The notes under the pieces: model-generated
Database searches by the model: none
The model's input: only the letters and a program-made list of their open reading frames with translations
Told to the model about the DNA's origin: nothing
Shown: one piece after another, positions 1 to 6,648 of the stretch
How the letters are laid out: the number at the start of each line of letters is the position of its first letter
Position numbering within the stretch: the stretch's first letter is position 1
Position numbers and translations under genes: made by a program
DNA from: CAYHZL01 sp964361075
GTDB lineage: Bacteria > Bacteroidota > Ignavibacteria > UBA10030 > UBA8401
Reading direction: 5' to 3'
DNA length: 15,573 bases
Assembly (NCBI GenBank): GCA_964361075.1
Contig: CAYHZL010000075.1
Span: 1 to 15,573, forward strand

Positions 1-93
1 AAAAGGGGGTGTCCCGATTTGCTTTTTAATCGGGACGGGGGATTCGTTTTTTTTGAAAATACTGAAATTGCAAAAAAGACACTGAGTAGTTAC
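1..93. mobile_element. Right part of a MITE-like element (cut by the window start)
   Basis: Bases 1-69 are almost identical to 11970-12039 inside the complete element further right. Both carry the hairpin GTCCCGATT (11-19) / AATCGGGAC (28-36). The segment ends with ACACTGAGTAGTTAC (79-93), which matches the right terminal repeat ACGCTGAGCAGTTAC at 12081-12095. The left end lies outside the window. Bases 94-101 (AAGGAAAA) would be the target duplication, but the partner copy cannot be seen. The start codon of the next gene is only 13 nt past the element end. This copy lacks the roughly 34-bp internal segment (about 12040-12075) found in the other copy. Confidence 0.7.
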
Positions 94-106
94 AAGGAAA
101 AAAACA

Positions 107-427
107 ATGAATAGCGCCGCACACATTATTGAACAACTGAATAATATTTTACGAACGAAGTATTCAGATTATCTCGGAAGTTACTTATATGGCTCGCAAT
201 TGAGCGGCAAAACCCACGATGATTCCGATATTGACGTTGCATTAATTTTCCGCAGAGAAATTTCATGGAAGTTTAAGGACGAAGTATATGACAACATTTT
301 TAGCATCATGGTAGACAATGATGTAGTTCTTGATGCACGAGTCTATTCAGAAGAGGAAGTAAAGCATCCTTCTACTCCTTTTCGCCAAGAAATTATTGCC
401 ACTGGAAAATTTTATGCAGCAGCATAG
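107..427 (+). CDS. Minimal nucleotidyltransferase (MNT), antitoxin-type partner of a HEPN protein
   Basis: This 106-residue protein is a single MNT domain of the DNA polymerase beta-like nucleotidyltransferase superfamily. The signature GSx10DxD is intact: Gly29-Ser30, then Asp41 and Asp43, with Asp76 in VVLDARV as the likely third metal-binding acid. MNT proteins paired with HEPN proteins act as antitoxins; in the studied MntA-HepT pair the MNT adds AMP to a tyrosine of the toxin. Here the HEPN gene follows with a 14-bp overlap, the usual gene order, but it is interrupted. AAGGA at 94-98 is a plausible ribosome site for the ATG at 107. It sits just past the end of a mobile repeat, so transcription may start inside that repeat. 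The fold assignment is firm; the antitoxin role is inferred from the pairing. Confidence 0.85.
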   Translation: MNSAAHIIEQLNNILRTKYSDYLGSYLYGSQLSGKTHDDSDIDVALIFRREISWKFKDEVYDNIFSIMVDNDVVLDARVYSEEEVKHPSTPFRQEIIATGKFYAAA

Positions 428-809
428 CCAAAAAGATATGATTCAATACCGGCTTCAACGATCGAAGCAAACAATTGTTGAAGCCGAAGGTGCGCTGAAA
501 AATAACCAACTTCATCTTGCCGCAAACAGAATTTACTATGCAATTTTTTATTCTGTATCTGCTCTTTAGCTCACGCAAAATTTTTCAACAAGTAAACATA
601 AACAGTTACTTGGCTGGTTCACCAAAACTTTTATCAAAACACAGTTGTTACCCGTAGAACTTGGTAAAATTTATGCAAGCGTGTACGAAACACGGCAAGA
701 AGGCGATTACGATGATATGGTTGAATTTGATAAAGACTCGCTTACAGCAAAGTTTGCCGACATGAAAAAATTCGTTGATGAAATTGAAAAAATGATTACA
801 ACAAAATAA
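414..809 (+). pseudogene. HEPN-domain protein (toxin-type) broken by one in-frame TAG
   Basis: Reading from the ATG at 414 gives 51 codons, a TAG at 567-569 (codon 52 of 131), then an open frame to TAA at 807-809. Both halves together read as a normal HEPN protein of about 130 residues. The first half has LAANRIYYAIFYSVSAL, and the second half has STSKHKQLLGW and YETRQEGDYDD. There is no frameshift, only the single nonsense codon. The Rx4-6H ribonuclease motif is not present; the equivalent place reads RQEGDY, as in the HEPN subfamily with R-x4-Y. The gene overlaps the upstream MNT gene by 14 bp, implying translational coupling. TAG ends the MNT gene at 425-427, so readthrough or recoding of TAG is unlikely. 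A sequencing or assembly error remains possible. Confidence 0.8.
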
Positions 810-901
810 TTTTTTGCTCGCATGATGGAAGGTGCGAAAGAAGTAAAGTGTTCCGAATTTGGCGATGCAGTAATTGCAAAAATGTAATATTTTTAGTAAC
901 G

Positions 902-934
902 ACACATGTCAAGTCTGAAAGACTTGACATGTGT
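902..934. repeat. Perfect 15-bp inverted repeat with GAA loop
   Basis: ACACATGTCAAGTCT (902-916) and AGACTTGACATGTGT (920-934) are exact reverse complements around the trinucleotide GAA. Neither side is followed by a T-run, so it is not a classical terminator. It lies just before a separate terminator hairpin. It may be a palindromic dispersed element or an RNA-stabilising hairpin. Confidence 0.8.
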
Positions 935-944
935 ATAGTGTACA

Positions 945-971
945 AAAACCCGAGTGATGAACTCGGGTTTT
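945..971. terminator. Bidirectional Rho-independent terminator
   Basis: AAAACCCGAGT (945-955) pairs perfectly with ACTCGGGTTTT (961-971) around the loop GATGA. On the + strand the stem is followed by TTTTGTATTTT; on the - strand it is followed by five Ts. It can end transcripts of the toxin-antitoxin remnant from the left and of dnaG from the right. The dnaG stop is 167 bp away, and the gap is filled by repeats. Confidence 0.85.
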
Positions 972-994
972 GTATTTTAAATAAAAAAAAATCA

Positions 995-1090
995 CCCCCG
1001 AAGCAAACTGCGGGGTATTCGTCATGCCCGCGAAGGCGGGCATCCATTTTTTAGATTCCCGCCAAAAGCGTGCGGGAATGACGACGCAAG
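995..1090. repeat. Dispersed three-hairpin repeat, copy A (CGTCATGCCCG...CGGGAATGACG)
   Basis: Three hairpins lie in order: CCCCG/CGGGG (996-1000/1011-1015), ATGCCCGC/GCGGGCAT (1024-1031/1036-1043) and ATTCCCGC/GCGGGAAT (1055-1062/1072-1079). The outer ends CGTCATGCCCGC and GCGGGAATGACG are also complementary with one mismatch, making a nested palindrome of about 64 bp. A second copy occurs at 12456-12567. Related GTCATKCCCG repeats are common intergenic elements in many bacteria. Confidence 0.75.
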
Positions 1091-1145
1091 TCCCGAAGGG
1101 ATGGTGGCGAAGCCATCACTTCGGAACTTCGCAACCATCACTTCG
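1091..1145. repeat. CGAAG-rich short repeats overlapping the dnaG stop
   Basis: TCCCGAAGGGAT (1091-1102) recurs at 11919-11930 and, inverted, at 5493-5504. CCATCACTTCG occurs twice as a direct repeat (1113-1123 and 1135-1145). The second copy contains the dnaG stop codon (1138-1140) and its last codons. Confidence 0.55.
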
Positions 1146-3009
1146 TGACAAGCTGCATTTCTTCAACTTCCTTTATTGCCTTCAGAATTTCATTTTGCCG
1201 CCGCATATACTCCAGCACATCATTACCATGCAGCGACGCATCTTTTAATTTCATTCGGATTTCAGTCAACTCTTTTTCCAACGCTCGCTTCTTCATTCTC
1301 TTAATTGCACCAAGCGCCAGCTCGTACACACGCGTTTCGCTTTCGCGTGCACCAACTTCTCTTTGAATGCGGCTATCTTCCGAACTGCGCGCAAAGGCAG
1401 CATCGTTAATTATTTTTCGTAATTCATCGTTATCAATTTTTGTGTGAAGCTGCTGCAATTCAATATCGCCTGCACGATCGTACTCATCAAGAATAATATT
1501 TACCAACGTGCGCACATGTTCATGCGAAAAATCAGATGGCTGAATATGTGAAAAAGCAAAAGGAATAATATTTGTCGGCTCCTCCAATAATACTGCAAGC
1601 AACTCTTTCTCTTCAATCGGAATTTCAACCGGTGCTTTGTGAAGTGAAACAGTTTCTTGCTTCTCACTTTCCTTTTTAGGATGAGAAATTGCTGTGCGGA
1701 ATTTTTCCGGTACTTTCTTCGTGTATTTCTCTAATTCTGAAATCAATACCGATTCATATAAACGATATTTCTCAGCCACTTCACGAATAAAAAACGGATG
1801 TTTAAGAGGGTCTTTAATTTTGGCAATCGTCTGCACAATTTCGCGCACAGCAACAGCCCTTCCTTCCGGCGAATCAAATTTTCCTTCGCGCTGATAGACG
1901 CTCGCTTTGAAATCAACAAAACTAACCGCGCGTTCCACCAATGATTGAAATGCTTCGCCGCCATTTTTTCGCACATATGAATCAGGATCATCACCCGCAG
2001 GCAACTGCACAATCCGCACATCCAATCCGTTTTCCAAAATCAAATCAACACCGCGCATCATTGCATTCGCTCCGGCAGAATCCGCATCATACACCATCGT
2101 AATATTTTTTGTGTAACGCGCAATTAATTGAATTTGTTCCGCCGTCAGCGCCGTGCCGCTCGATGCGACGATATTTTGTGTGCCGGATTGAAAAACAGAA
2201 ATTAAATCTGCATATCCTTCCACTAAAATAACATTATCTTTTTCGCGGATCGTTTCTTTTGCCTGCGAAAGTCCGAACAACACTTTGCTCTTATGATAGA
2301 TTGGAGTTTCAGAAGAGTTAATATATTTCCCCGGCACTGTATCGTCATCATAAATTTTGCGCGCGCCAAACGCAATCACTCTTCCTGTGGAAGAAAACAC
2401 AGGGAACATCGCGCGACCGCGGAAAGTATCATACACGCCGCCGCCTTCTTTCCTTTTCACCAAACCAACTTTTTCAAGATGAGCATCGGAGATTCCTTCC
2501 GCTTGCGCCGCAGTAAGTAATCCATCCCAACCACGCAGCGAATATCCGAGACCAAATGTTGTAATTGTTTTATCGGTAAAGCCGCGCGAAGAAAAATATT
2601 TTAAAGCGAACTTTCCTTCCTCAGTAGTGCGTAAATTATTGTAAAATAATTTTGCTGCAAACGTGCAGACGTTATACAACTGCTCAAGCTCGTTCGATGC
2701 CTGATAGCCATCATCGGTGCGCGTAATTTCTATGTGCGCACGTTCAGCAAGAATTTCGATTGCTTCAATGTACGATGCCTTCTCCCATTCCATCACAAAC
2801 TTCACAACATCGCCGCCGCGCTGGCAACCGAAGCAATAATACATTTGCTTGTCAAGACTGACGTTAAACGACGGCGTCTTCTCGCCGTGAAACGGACACA
2901 AGCCGAGATAATTTTTTCCGCGCTTTTTCAATTTCACAAACAAACCGATGTATTCAACAATATCAGTTGCGTTGCGAATTTCTTGTATTTTATCTTCTGG
3001 AATTCTCAC
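1138..3009 (-). CDS. dnaG: DNA primase DnaG
   Basis: This 623-residue protein makes the RNA primers for replication at the fork. The N-terminal zinc-binding domain has Cys38, His41, Cys59 and Cys62 (CPFH...CFGC). The catalytic core follows, with the RNA polymerase-basic region near 100-250 (including YINSSETPIYHKSKVLFG). The TOPRIM domain has Glu264 in LVEGYAD and Asp308/Asp310 in YDADSAG. The region after about residue 440 fits the helicase-interacting domain. The start is GTG at 3007-3009: an in-frame TAG lies at 3013-3015, so no upstream start exists, and the next residues match the usual N-terminus. Length is typical. The last codons lie in a repeat that recurs downstream. The leader carries a heptamer tandem repeat. 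Confidence 0.97.
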   Translation of the reverse strand: MRIPEDKIQEIRNATDIVEYIGLFVKLKKRGKNYLGLCPFHGEKTPSFNVSLDKQMYYCFGCQRGGDVVKFVMEWEKASYIEAIEILAERAHIEITRTDDGYQASNELEQLYNVCTFAAKLFYNNLRTTEEGKFALKYFSSRGFTDKTITTFGLGYSLRGWDGLLTAAQAEGISDAHLEKVGLVKRKEGGGVYDTFRGRAMFPVFSSTGRVIAFGARKIYDDDTVPGKYINSSETPIYHKSKVLFGLSQAKETIREKDNVILVEGYADLISVFQSGTQNIVASSGTALTAEQIQLIARYTKNITMVYDADSAGANAMMRGVDLILENGLDVRIVQLPAGDDPDSYVRKNGGEAFQSLVERAVSFVDFKASVYQREGKFDSPEGRAVAVREIVQTIAKIKDPLKHPFFIREVAEKYRLYESVLISELEKYTKKVPEKFRTAISHPKKESEKQETVSLHKAPVEIPIEEKELLAVLLEEPTNIIPFAFSHIQPSDFSHEHVRTLVNIILDEYDRAGDIELQQLHTKIDNDELRKIINDAAFARSSEDSRIQREVGARESETRVYELALGAIKRMKKRALEKELTEIRMKLKDASLHGNDVLEYMRRQNEILKAIKEVEEMQLVTK

Positions 3010-3036
3010 GGGACTAAAATAGAAATTTTTCGAGAA

Positions 3037-3099
3037 GGATGAAAGATGAAAGATGAGGGATGAGGGATGAGGGATGAGGGATGAGGGATGAGGGATGAA
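3037..3099. repeat. Heptamer tandem repeat (RGATGAR) x9 in the dnaG leader
   Basis: Nine contiguous 7-bp units run from 3037 to 3099: one GGATGAA, then AGATGAA, AGATGAG, five GGATGAG and a final GGATGAA. It starts 28 bp upstream of the dnaG start codon. On the coding strand it reads as CTCATCC units. A similar pattern precedes ispD at 15421-15448. The five identical units suggest recent slippage. Confidence 0.9.
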
Positions 3100-3133
3100 T
3101 TATAATTTTAAATTTTGAAAAATGAGTATTTCA

Positions 3134-3673
3134 TCATTGCTCATCACTCGCTGTGAAAGCTCTTCGGATATTTAAGTAGATCGCAAAAGCAGAAAGAAAC
3201 ATTCCACACCAAAACAATATTTCGCCAAACGTGTAGCTTACTTCAATCATTCCCCAATTATTCATCAGCGTTGCCCAATCGTGGTGCGACTTACTTAAAC
3301 CACCGATGAGCGGAAGTTGTAACATGCCGGCATCTTTTACATAGACGCTCACATCAACAATACTGTAACCGGTAAAAAATAGTGCAGCAATTGTTAAACG
3401 AGAATTTTCGCGATGCGCTACAATGTACCACACGACAGGAACAAGAATTTGTGAGAGTGAGCCGCCGAGAATATACAATGTGTCGCCAAAAATTCGGAAG
3501 AAAAAATGTCCGGCTTCGTGAATGTAAAGAAAAATGAGATGAATGAACCACAACACATTCGGCAGATGAAATGTGCGCGATGGCTCGTAGTATGCAAAAG
3601 GAAGTTGAACCCAGATTGCAAAAAGAATGAGCGAACCGAAAAGTGAAAAAAATAATTTTGGCTGTAATTGCAT
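3134..3673 (-). CDS. Small integral membrane protein with HExxH motif, putative membrane metalloprotease
   Basis: This 179-residue protein has about five predicted membrane segments (near 7-27, 40-60, 66-86, 93-112 and 150-170). A zinc-protease-type motif HEAGH (His52, Glu53, His56) sits inside segment two, as in site-2-protease-like (M50) enzymes. A polar patch KSHHDW (128-133) before the last segment could supply a further ligand, but the classic M50 NPDG or LDP motif is not visible. A catalytic role is therefore inferred from HExxH alone; I do not recognise a named family. The ATG at 3671-3673 follows a terminator hairpin by only 17 nt, so this gene is probably not part of the upstream aminomutase operon unless the terminator is leaky or regulated. 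Downstream lies dnaG in the same direction. Confidence 0.7.
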   Translation of the reverse strand: MQLQPKLFFSLFGSLILFAIWVQLPFAYYEPSRTFHLPNVLWFIHLIFLYIHEAGHFFFRIFGDTLYILGGSLSQILVPVVWYIVAHRENSRLTIAALFFTGYSIVDVSVYVKDAGMLQLPLIGGLSKSHHDWATLMNNWGMIEVSYTFGEILFWCGMFLSAFAIYLNIRRAFTASDEQ

Positions 3674-3690
3674 AGTGTGTCGTAAATAAA

Positions 3691-3722
3691 AAACCTCACA
3701 AGCACTTGCACCTGTGAGGTTT
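3691..3722 (-). terminator. Rho-independent terminator after the aminomutase operon
   Basis: AAACCTCACA (3691-3700) pairs with TGTGAGGTTT (3713-3722). Read on the - strand, the 10-bp stem is followed by TTTTTTATTT. It lies 24 bp past the aminomutase stop and 17 bp before the next gene's ATG, so it also occupies that gene's leader. Confidence 0.85.
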
Positions 3723-3745
3723 CAATAACACTGAAATCATTTCTC

Positions 3746-4912
3746 TTATTTCTTTTCAACCTCAACCGAATCTGTTTGCGCTTGTTCCGGTTTGTATGTC
3801 TTTTTATGTGCCGGACGTTTTCGTTTGCGCATATATTTCTTTTCAAGCTGCGCTGCCTGTTTTTTCTCTTCTTCCTCAACATCAGGATATTGATAAATAT
3901 CGTACTTGTAGTTGCGAAGAATAATATTGTTGCCATTCTTGCCAAGCACATATTGCGGAAGAAGCGGAATTTTTCCGCCGCCGCCCGGCGCATCAATGAC
4001 ATAATGCGGAATCGCTAGACCGGATGTATGTCCGCGCATTTTATCAATAATATCCAATCCCACACTGACCGGTGTTCTGAAATGATTTGCGCCTTTGGTA
4101 ATATCAGCTTGGTAGAGGTAATATGGTTTCACTCGCATGAATAATAATTTGCGATGCAACTCCAGCATGACATCAGCATTATCATTGACATCTTTCATCA
4201 ACACCGCTTGATTGCCGACAGGAATACCGGCATCGGCAAGCATTTCACACGCTTTCTTGGCTTCCGGCGTACACTCCCACGGATGATTGAAATGTGTGTT
4301 GACATATATCGGATGATATTTTTTCAACATCTTTGTAAGTTTTGGCGTGATGCGCTGCGGAAGAACGCATGGCATTTTTGTGCCGAGCCGAATAATTTCG
4401 ATATGAGGAATGGCGCGAAGACCGGCAATAATTTTTTCTAACATCACGTCGGTCAACATCAACGGATCGCCGCCGGAAAGAATCACATCACGAATTTCAG
4501 GATGCGCCGCAATATAATCCAAACCGCTTTGGATGTACTTCATGCTGATTTTTCCTGAATCGCCGACTTTGCGTTTGCGCGTACAGAATCTGCAATACAT
4601 CGAACACTGGCTTGTTGTTAAAAACAACACGCGATCAGGATAACGATGCGTAATACTCGGAACAGGGCTGTCAGCTTCTTCATTCAGAGGATCGAGCGGA
4701 GAATCATCATCGAGCAATTCCTCAGCATCGGGAATACATTGCTTCCAAATCGGATCACCGGGATAACGAATAAGGCTGAGATAATATGGATTAATACGGA
4801 TGTGGAACAGTGAGTTGAGCTTTTCTGCAAGTTCTTTTTCGAAACCGAAACGTTCTACTAAATCTTTTCCGCTGTCGATACTTGCACGCAACATTTCCTG
4901 CCAGAGTTCCAT
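3746..4912 (-). CDS. kamA: L-lysine 2,3-aminomutase (KamA/AblA family radical SAM enzyme)
   Basis: This 388-residue protein belongs to the PLP-dependent radical SAM aminomutases, which convert L-alpha-lysine to L-beta-lysine. The iron-sulfur cluster motif CSMYCRFC gives Cys103, Cys107 and Cys110. The PLP-binding lysine is Lys314 in DAPGGGGK. The two aspartates that bind the lysine substrate in the Clostridium subterminale enzyme (Asp293, Asp330) correspond to Asp270 (YQADIT) and Asp307 (VIDAPG), with the same offset of 23 as the PLP lysine. This argues for lysine rather than glutamate as substrate. The C-terminus beyond about 345 is a charged Lys/Arg/Glu-rich tail. The gene starts 14 bp after the GNAT gene and is last in a four-gene unit closed by a terminator. 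An EpmB-like role on EF-P is less likely because no epmA is adjacent. Confidence 0.93.
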   Translation of the reverse strand: MELWQEMLRASIDSGKDLVERFGFEKELAEKLNSLFHIRINPYYLSLIRYPGDPIWKQCIPDAEELLDDDSPLDPLNEEADSPVPSITHRYPDRVLFLTTSQCSMYCRFCTRKRKVGDSGKISMKYIQSGLDYIAAHPEIRDVILSGGDPLMLTDVMLEKIIAGLRAIPHIEIIRLGTKMPCVLPQRITPKLTKMLKKYHPIYVNTHFNHPWECTPEAKKACEMLADAGIPVGNQAVLMKDVNDNADVMLELHRKLLFMRVKPYYLYQADITKGANHFRTPVSVGLDIIDKMRGHTSGLAIPHYVIDAPGGGGKIPLLPQYVLGKNGNNIILRNYKYDIYQYPDVEEEEKKQAAQLEKKYMRKRKRPAHKKTYKPEQAQTDSVEVEKK

Positions 4913-4926
4913 AGAGTAGGTACCTT

Positions 4927-5406
4927 TTATTGTGAGAGATATTTTCCGTAGATGATCAAGTCATCATCCGGTTTGTAATACGCTTTAATATGCGCGAGTT
5001 GCTCAAAACCTTTTCGTACATAAAACGATCGCGTCTTTTCGTACTTCGCTGTTGATGAGGTCTCCGCAATCAACAACGTTGCACCTTTCTGTTTTAAAAA
5101 TTCTTCCGTGTAACGTAATAACTCAGAACCGACTCCGTGCGCTTGGACAGATGGATTAACCGCGATCCAATACATATCATACGTTGAAACTGTTGCCGGT
5201 GTTGGTCCGATACAAATATATCCTGTAACTTGTTTTGCATCATCCGCACTCACAAATATTTCATAATCTTGTTGATGTGGATTGCTCAAATAAATTTCTA
5301 ACAACTCAACTGCGATATCAACTTCATCTTTATTGAAAACATCCGTCGCAATAATAATCTGCCGTACTGTTTCAAAATCTTCGCGTACTAATTTTCGAAT
5401 GTTCAT
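4927..5406 (-). CDS. GNAT-family N-acetyltransferase
   Basis: This 159-residue single-domain GNAT enzyme transfers an acetyl group from acetyl-CoA. The acetyl-CoA loop (Q/R-x-x-G-x-G/A) reads QAHGVG (88-93), after beta strand four (MYWIAVNP). The C-terminal half has KYEKTRSFYVRKGF (121-134) and ends in DDLIIYGKYL, the common GNAT finish. The ATG at 5404-5406 is chosen because strand one (MNIRKLVRED) begins there; a GTG at 5448 would add 14 poorly supported residues. It lies 14 bp before the aminomutase. In Nepsilon-acetyl-beta-lysine synthesis an acetyltransferase (AblB/YodP) also neighbours the aminomutase, but those proteins are about 270 residues. This one is much shorter, so its substrate is only inferred. 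Confidence 0.88.
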   Translation of the reverse strand: MNIRKLVREDFETVRQIIIATDVFNKDEVDIAVELLEIYLSNPHQQDYEIFVSADDAKQVTGYICIGPTPATVSTYDMYWIAVNPSVQAHGVGSELLRYTEEFLKQKGATLLIAETSSTAKYEKTRSFYVRKGFEQLAHIKAYYKPDDDLIIYGKYLSQ

Positions 5407-5468
5407 TGTTCTATTCAACACACAGCCTGTTGATGTCTGCCTTCGCACACATCACACGACAACCAATT

Positions 5469-5514
5469 CTTATCACGAAGTGTCCCAAAGGGATCCCTTC
5501 GGGAATGGCTTCGC
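5469..5514. repeat. CGAAG-rich palindromic repeat between GNAT and ATP-grasp genes
   Basis: TCCCAAAGGGA followed by TCCCTTCGGGA (5483-5504) forms an imperfect palindrome. Nearby TATCACGAAGTG resembles the sequence at the dnaG 3' end (CTTGTCACGAAGTG on that strand). The repeat runs up to the stop codon of the ATP-grasp gene (5515-5517). Confidence 0.55.
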
Positions 5515-6612
5515 TCATTTCTTTAATTTTAGTTTTCGTTCAATTGCAAATCCAACAATCTTGCCGATGATCTCTGCGTACGAATATCCGGCAGCTTTTG
5601 CTGAACGATAGAAACCGGCATCAGCAGAAATATCAGGATTAGGATTCACTTCGATGACGTACGGCTGATTTTTTTTCGAAAGACGCATATCAATGCGCGC
5701 ATAGTCTCTGCATCCCATAAGACTAAATGCATCTTTCGCAATTTTCTTTATTTGTTCTTCAACATCGTTCGGCAGGTCAGCCGGACACACACCGGTCGTT
5801 CCTTCGTATGCCGCGGTACCAATCATCCATTTCGCATCGTACGTTACTATCTTCGGATACTCTTTCGGTAAACCGGAAAAATCAATTTCGGAAATCGGCA
5901 GCACTTCAGGAGTTGTTTCGCCAATCACCGCAACATTCAACTCACGCCCGTCAATATATTCTTCAATAATTGCCGGCTGCTGATATACGTTGAAAATAAA
6001 TCGCACACGTTCTTGTAACGCGGTGAATGAAGAACAGATTGAATTATTATCAATGCCAACACTCGCATCTTCTTTCGCCGGCTTCACTATAACAGGAAAT
6101 GAAAGTGAAAAATCATCCGCGTTCAGTTGATGTATGCCGGTGCACATAAAATATTTCGGCGTCGGAATTTTGTGGCTTGTTAAAATCTCTTTTGTGCGCG
6201 CTTTATTGAGACACGTTCCGAGTGCAATCGGCGATGCGCCGGTGTATGTGAATCCGAGAAGCTCATACATTCCCGCAACATGCATTTCGTGTATCGCCTG
6301 ATCGCCTAAACTTTCTACCATATTAAAAATAATATCCGGCTTCCCTTTCGACAAAAAATCAAAAAAGCGGTTCATGTCGTTCGACATATTAAAAATTGTA
6401 GTGCGATAGCCAAGCGATTGCAACGCCAATTTAATATCCTCTTTTTGCTCCAGCACACCAACTTCCGACATATCAATTTTACTTATCGTACGTGCCGTTT
6501 CTTTCAGCAAACTTTTTTCAGCCATCGCTGTTTCAGAAACGAATTTTCGCCCCTCATCAGTTTGCACTGTCGGTTCGTTGTATATGATAGAGACGTGAAT
6601 CGGTGTATTCAT
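5515..6612 (-). CDS. ATP-grasp ligase, D-Ala-D-Ala ligase-like (second of a tandem pair)
   Basis: This 365-residue ATP-grasp enzyme, numbered from the ATG at 6610-6612, joins a carboxylate to an amine through an acyl-phosphate. The N-terminal domain begins with HVSIIYNEP. The ATP-grasp core has FPVIVKP (Lys177 for ATP), a small loop EDASVGI, IIEEYIDGREL, and the metal-binding set RIDMR (Asp308) and EVNPNPD (Glu321, Asn323). Genuine Ddl enzymes end this motif NTSPGMT; here it reads NPNPDIS, with no glycine, so a different amino-acid substrate is likely. It is paralogous to the upstream neighbour, which ends 36 bp before this start. A TTG at 6633 could add seven residues. It belongs to the operon with GNAT and the aminomutase. 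I do not recognise a characterised orthologue. Confidence 0.88.
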   Translation of the reverse strand: MNTPIHVSIIYNEPTVQTDEGRKFVSETAMAEKSLLKETARTISKIDMSEVGVLEQKEDIKLALQSLGYRTTIFNMSNDMNRFFDFLSKGKPDIIFNMVESLGDQAIHEMHVAGMYELLGFTYTGASPIALGTCLNKARTKEILTSHKIPTPKYFMCTGIHQLNADDFSLSFPVIVKPAKEDASVGIDNNSICSSFTALQERVRFIFNVYQQPAIIEEYIDGRELNVAVIGETTPEVLPISEIDFSGLPKEYPKIVTYDAKWMIGTAAYEGTTGVCPADLPNDVEEQIKKIAKDAFSLMGCRDYARIDMRLSKKNQPYVIEVNPNPDISADAGFYRSAKAAGYSYAEIIGKIVGFAIERKLKLKK

Positions 6613-6648
6613 ACATTCATTCAATGGCACCAAGGCGCCACGCCGTTT

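Larger units (their letters stand above)
810..1137. other. Gene-free convergent region holding palindrome, terminator and repeats
   Basis: This stretch lies between the broken HEPN gene (+) and dnaG (-). It holds a 33-bp palindrome, a bidirectional terminator, a dispersed three-hairpin repeat and CGAAG-rich short repeats, listed separately. A 22-codon open frame at 822-887, in the same frame as HEPN, shows no recognisable similarity and is not called as a gene. No promoter is evident. Confidence 0.6.

Noticed and set aside
567..569. TAG read as a sense codon (recoding) in the HEPN gene
   Set aside because: TAG terminates the adjacent MNT gene and no other gene in the window contains an internal TAG.
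822..887. 22-codon open frame after the HEPN gene
   Set aside because: It is too short, has no recognisable similarity and no convincing ribosome site.
1024..1248. Open frame across repeat copy A and the end of dnaG
   Set aside because: It is an artefact of GC-rich hairpin repeats and the antisense of dnaG.
3037..3099. CRISPR-like array
   Set aside because: The units are 7 bp and contiguous with no spacers, and no cas genes are present.
3418..4002. 194-codon open frame on the - strand, rich in Lys/Arg/Phe
   Set aside because: It overlaps the aminomutase and membrane-protein genes in another frame, crosses the terminator, and has no recognisable motif.
3746..4912. Glutamate 2,3-aminomutase
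   Set aside because: Both aspartates that bind lysine are kept (Asp270, Asp307); the glutamate enzyme replaces them.
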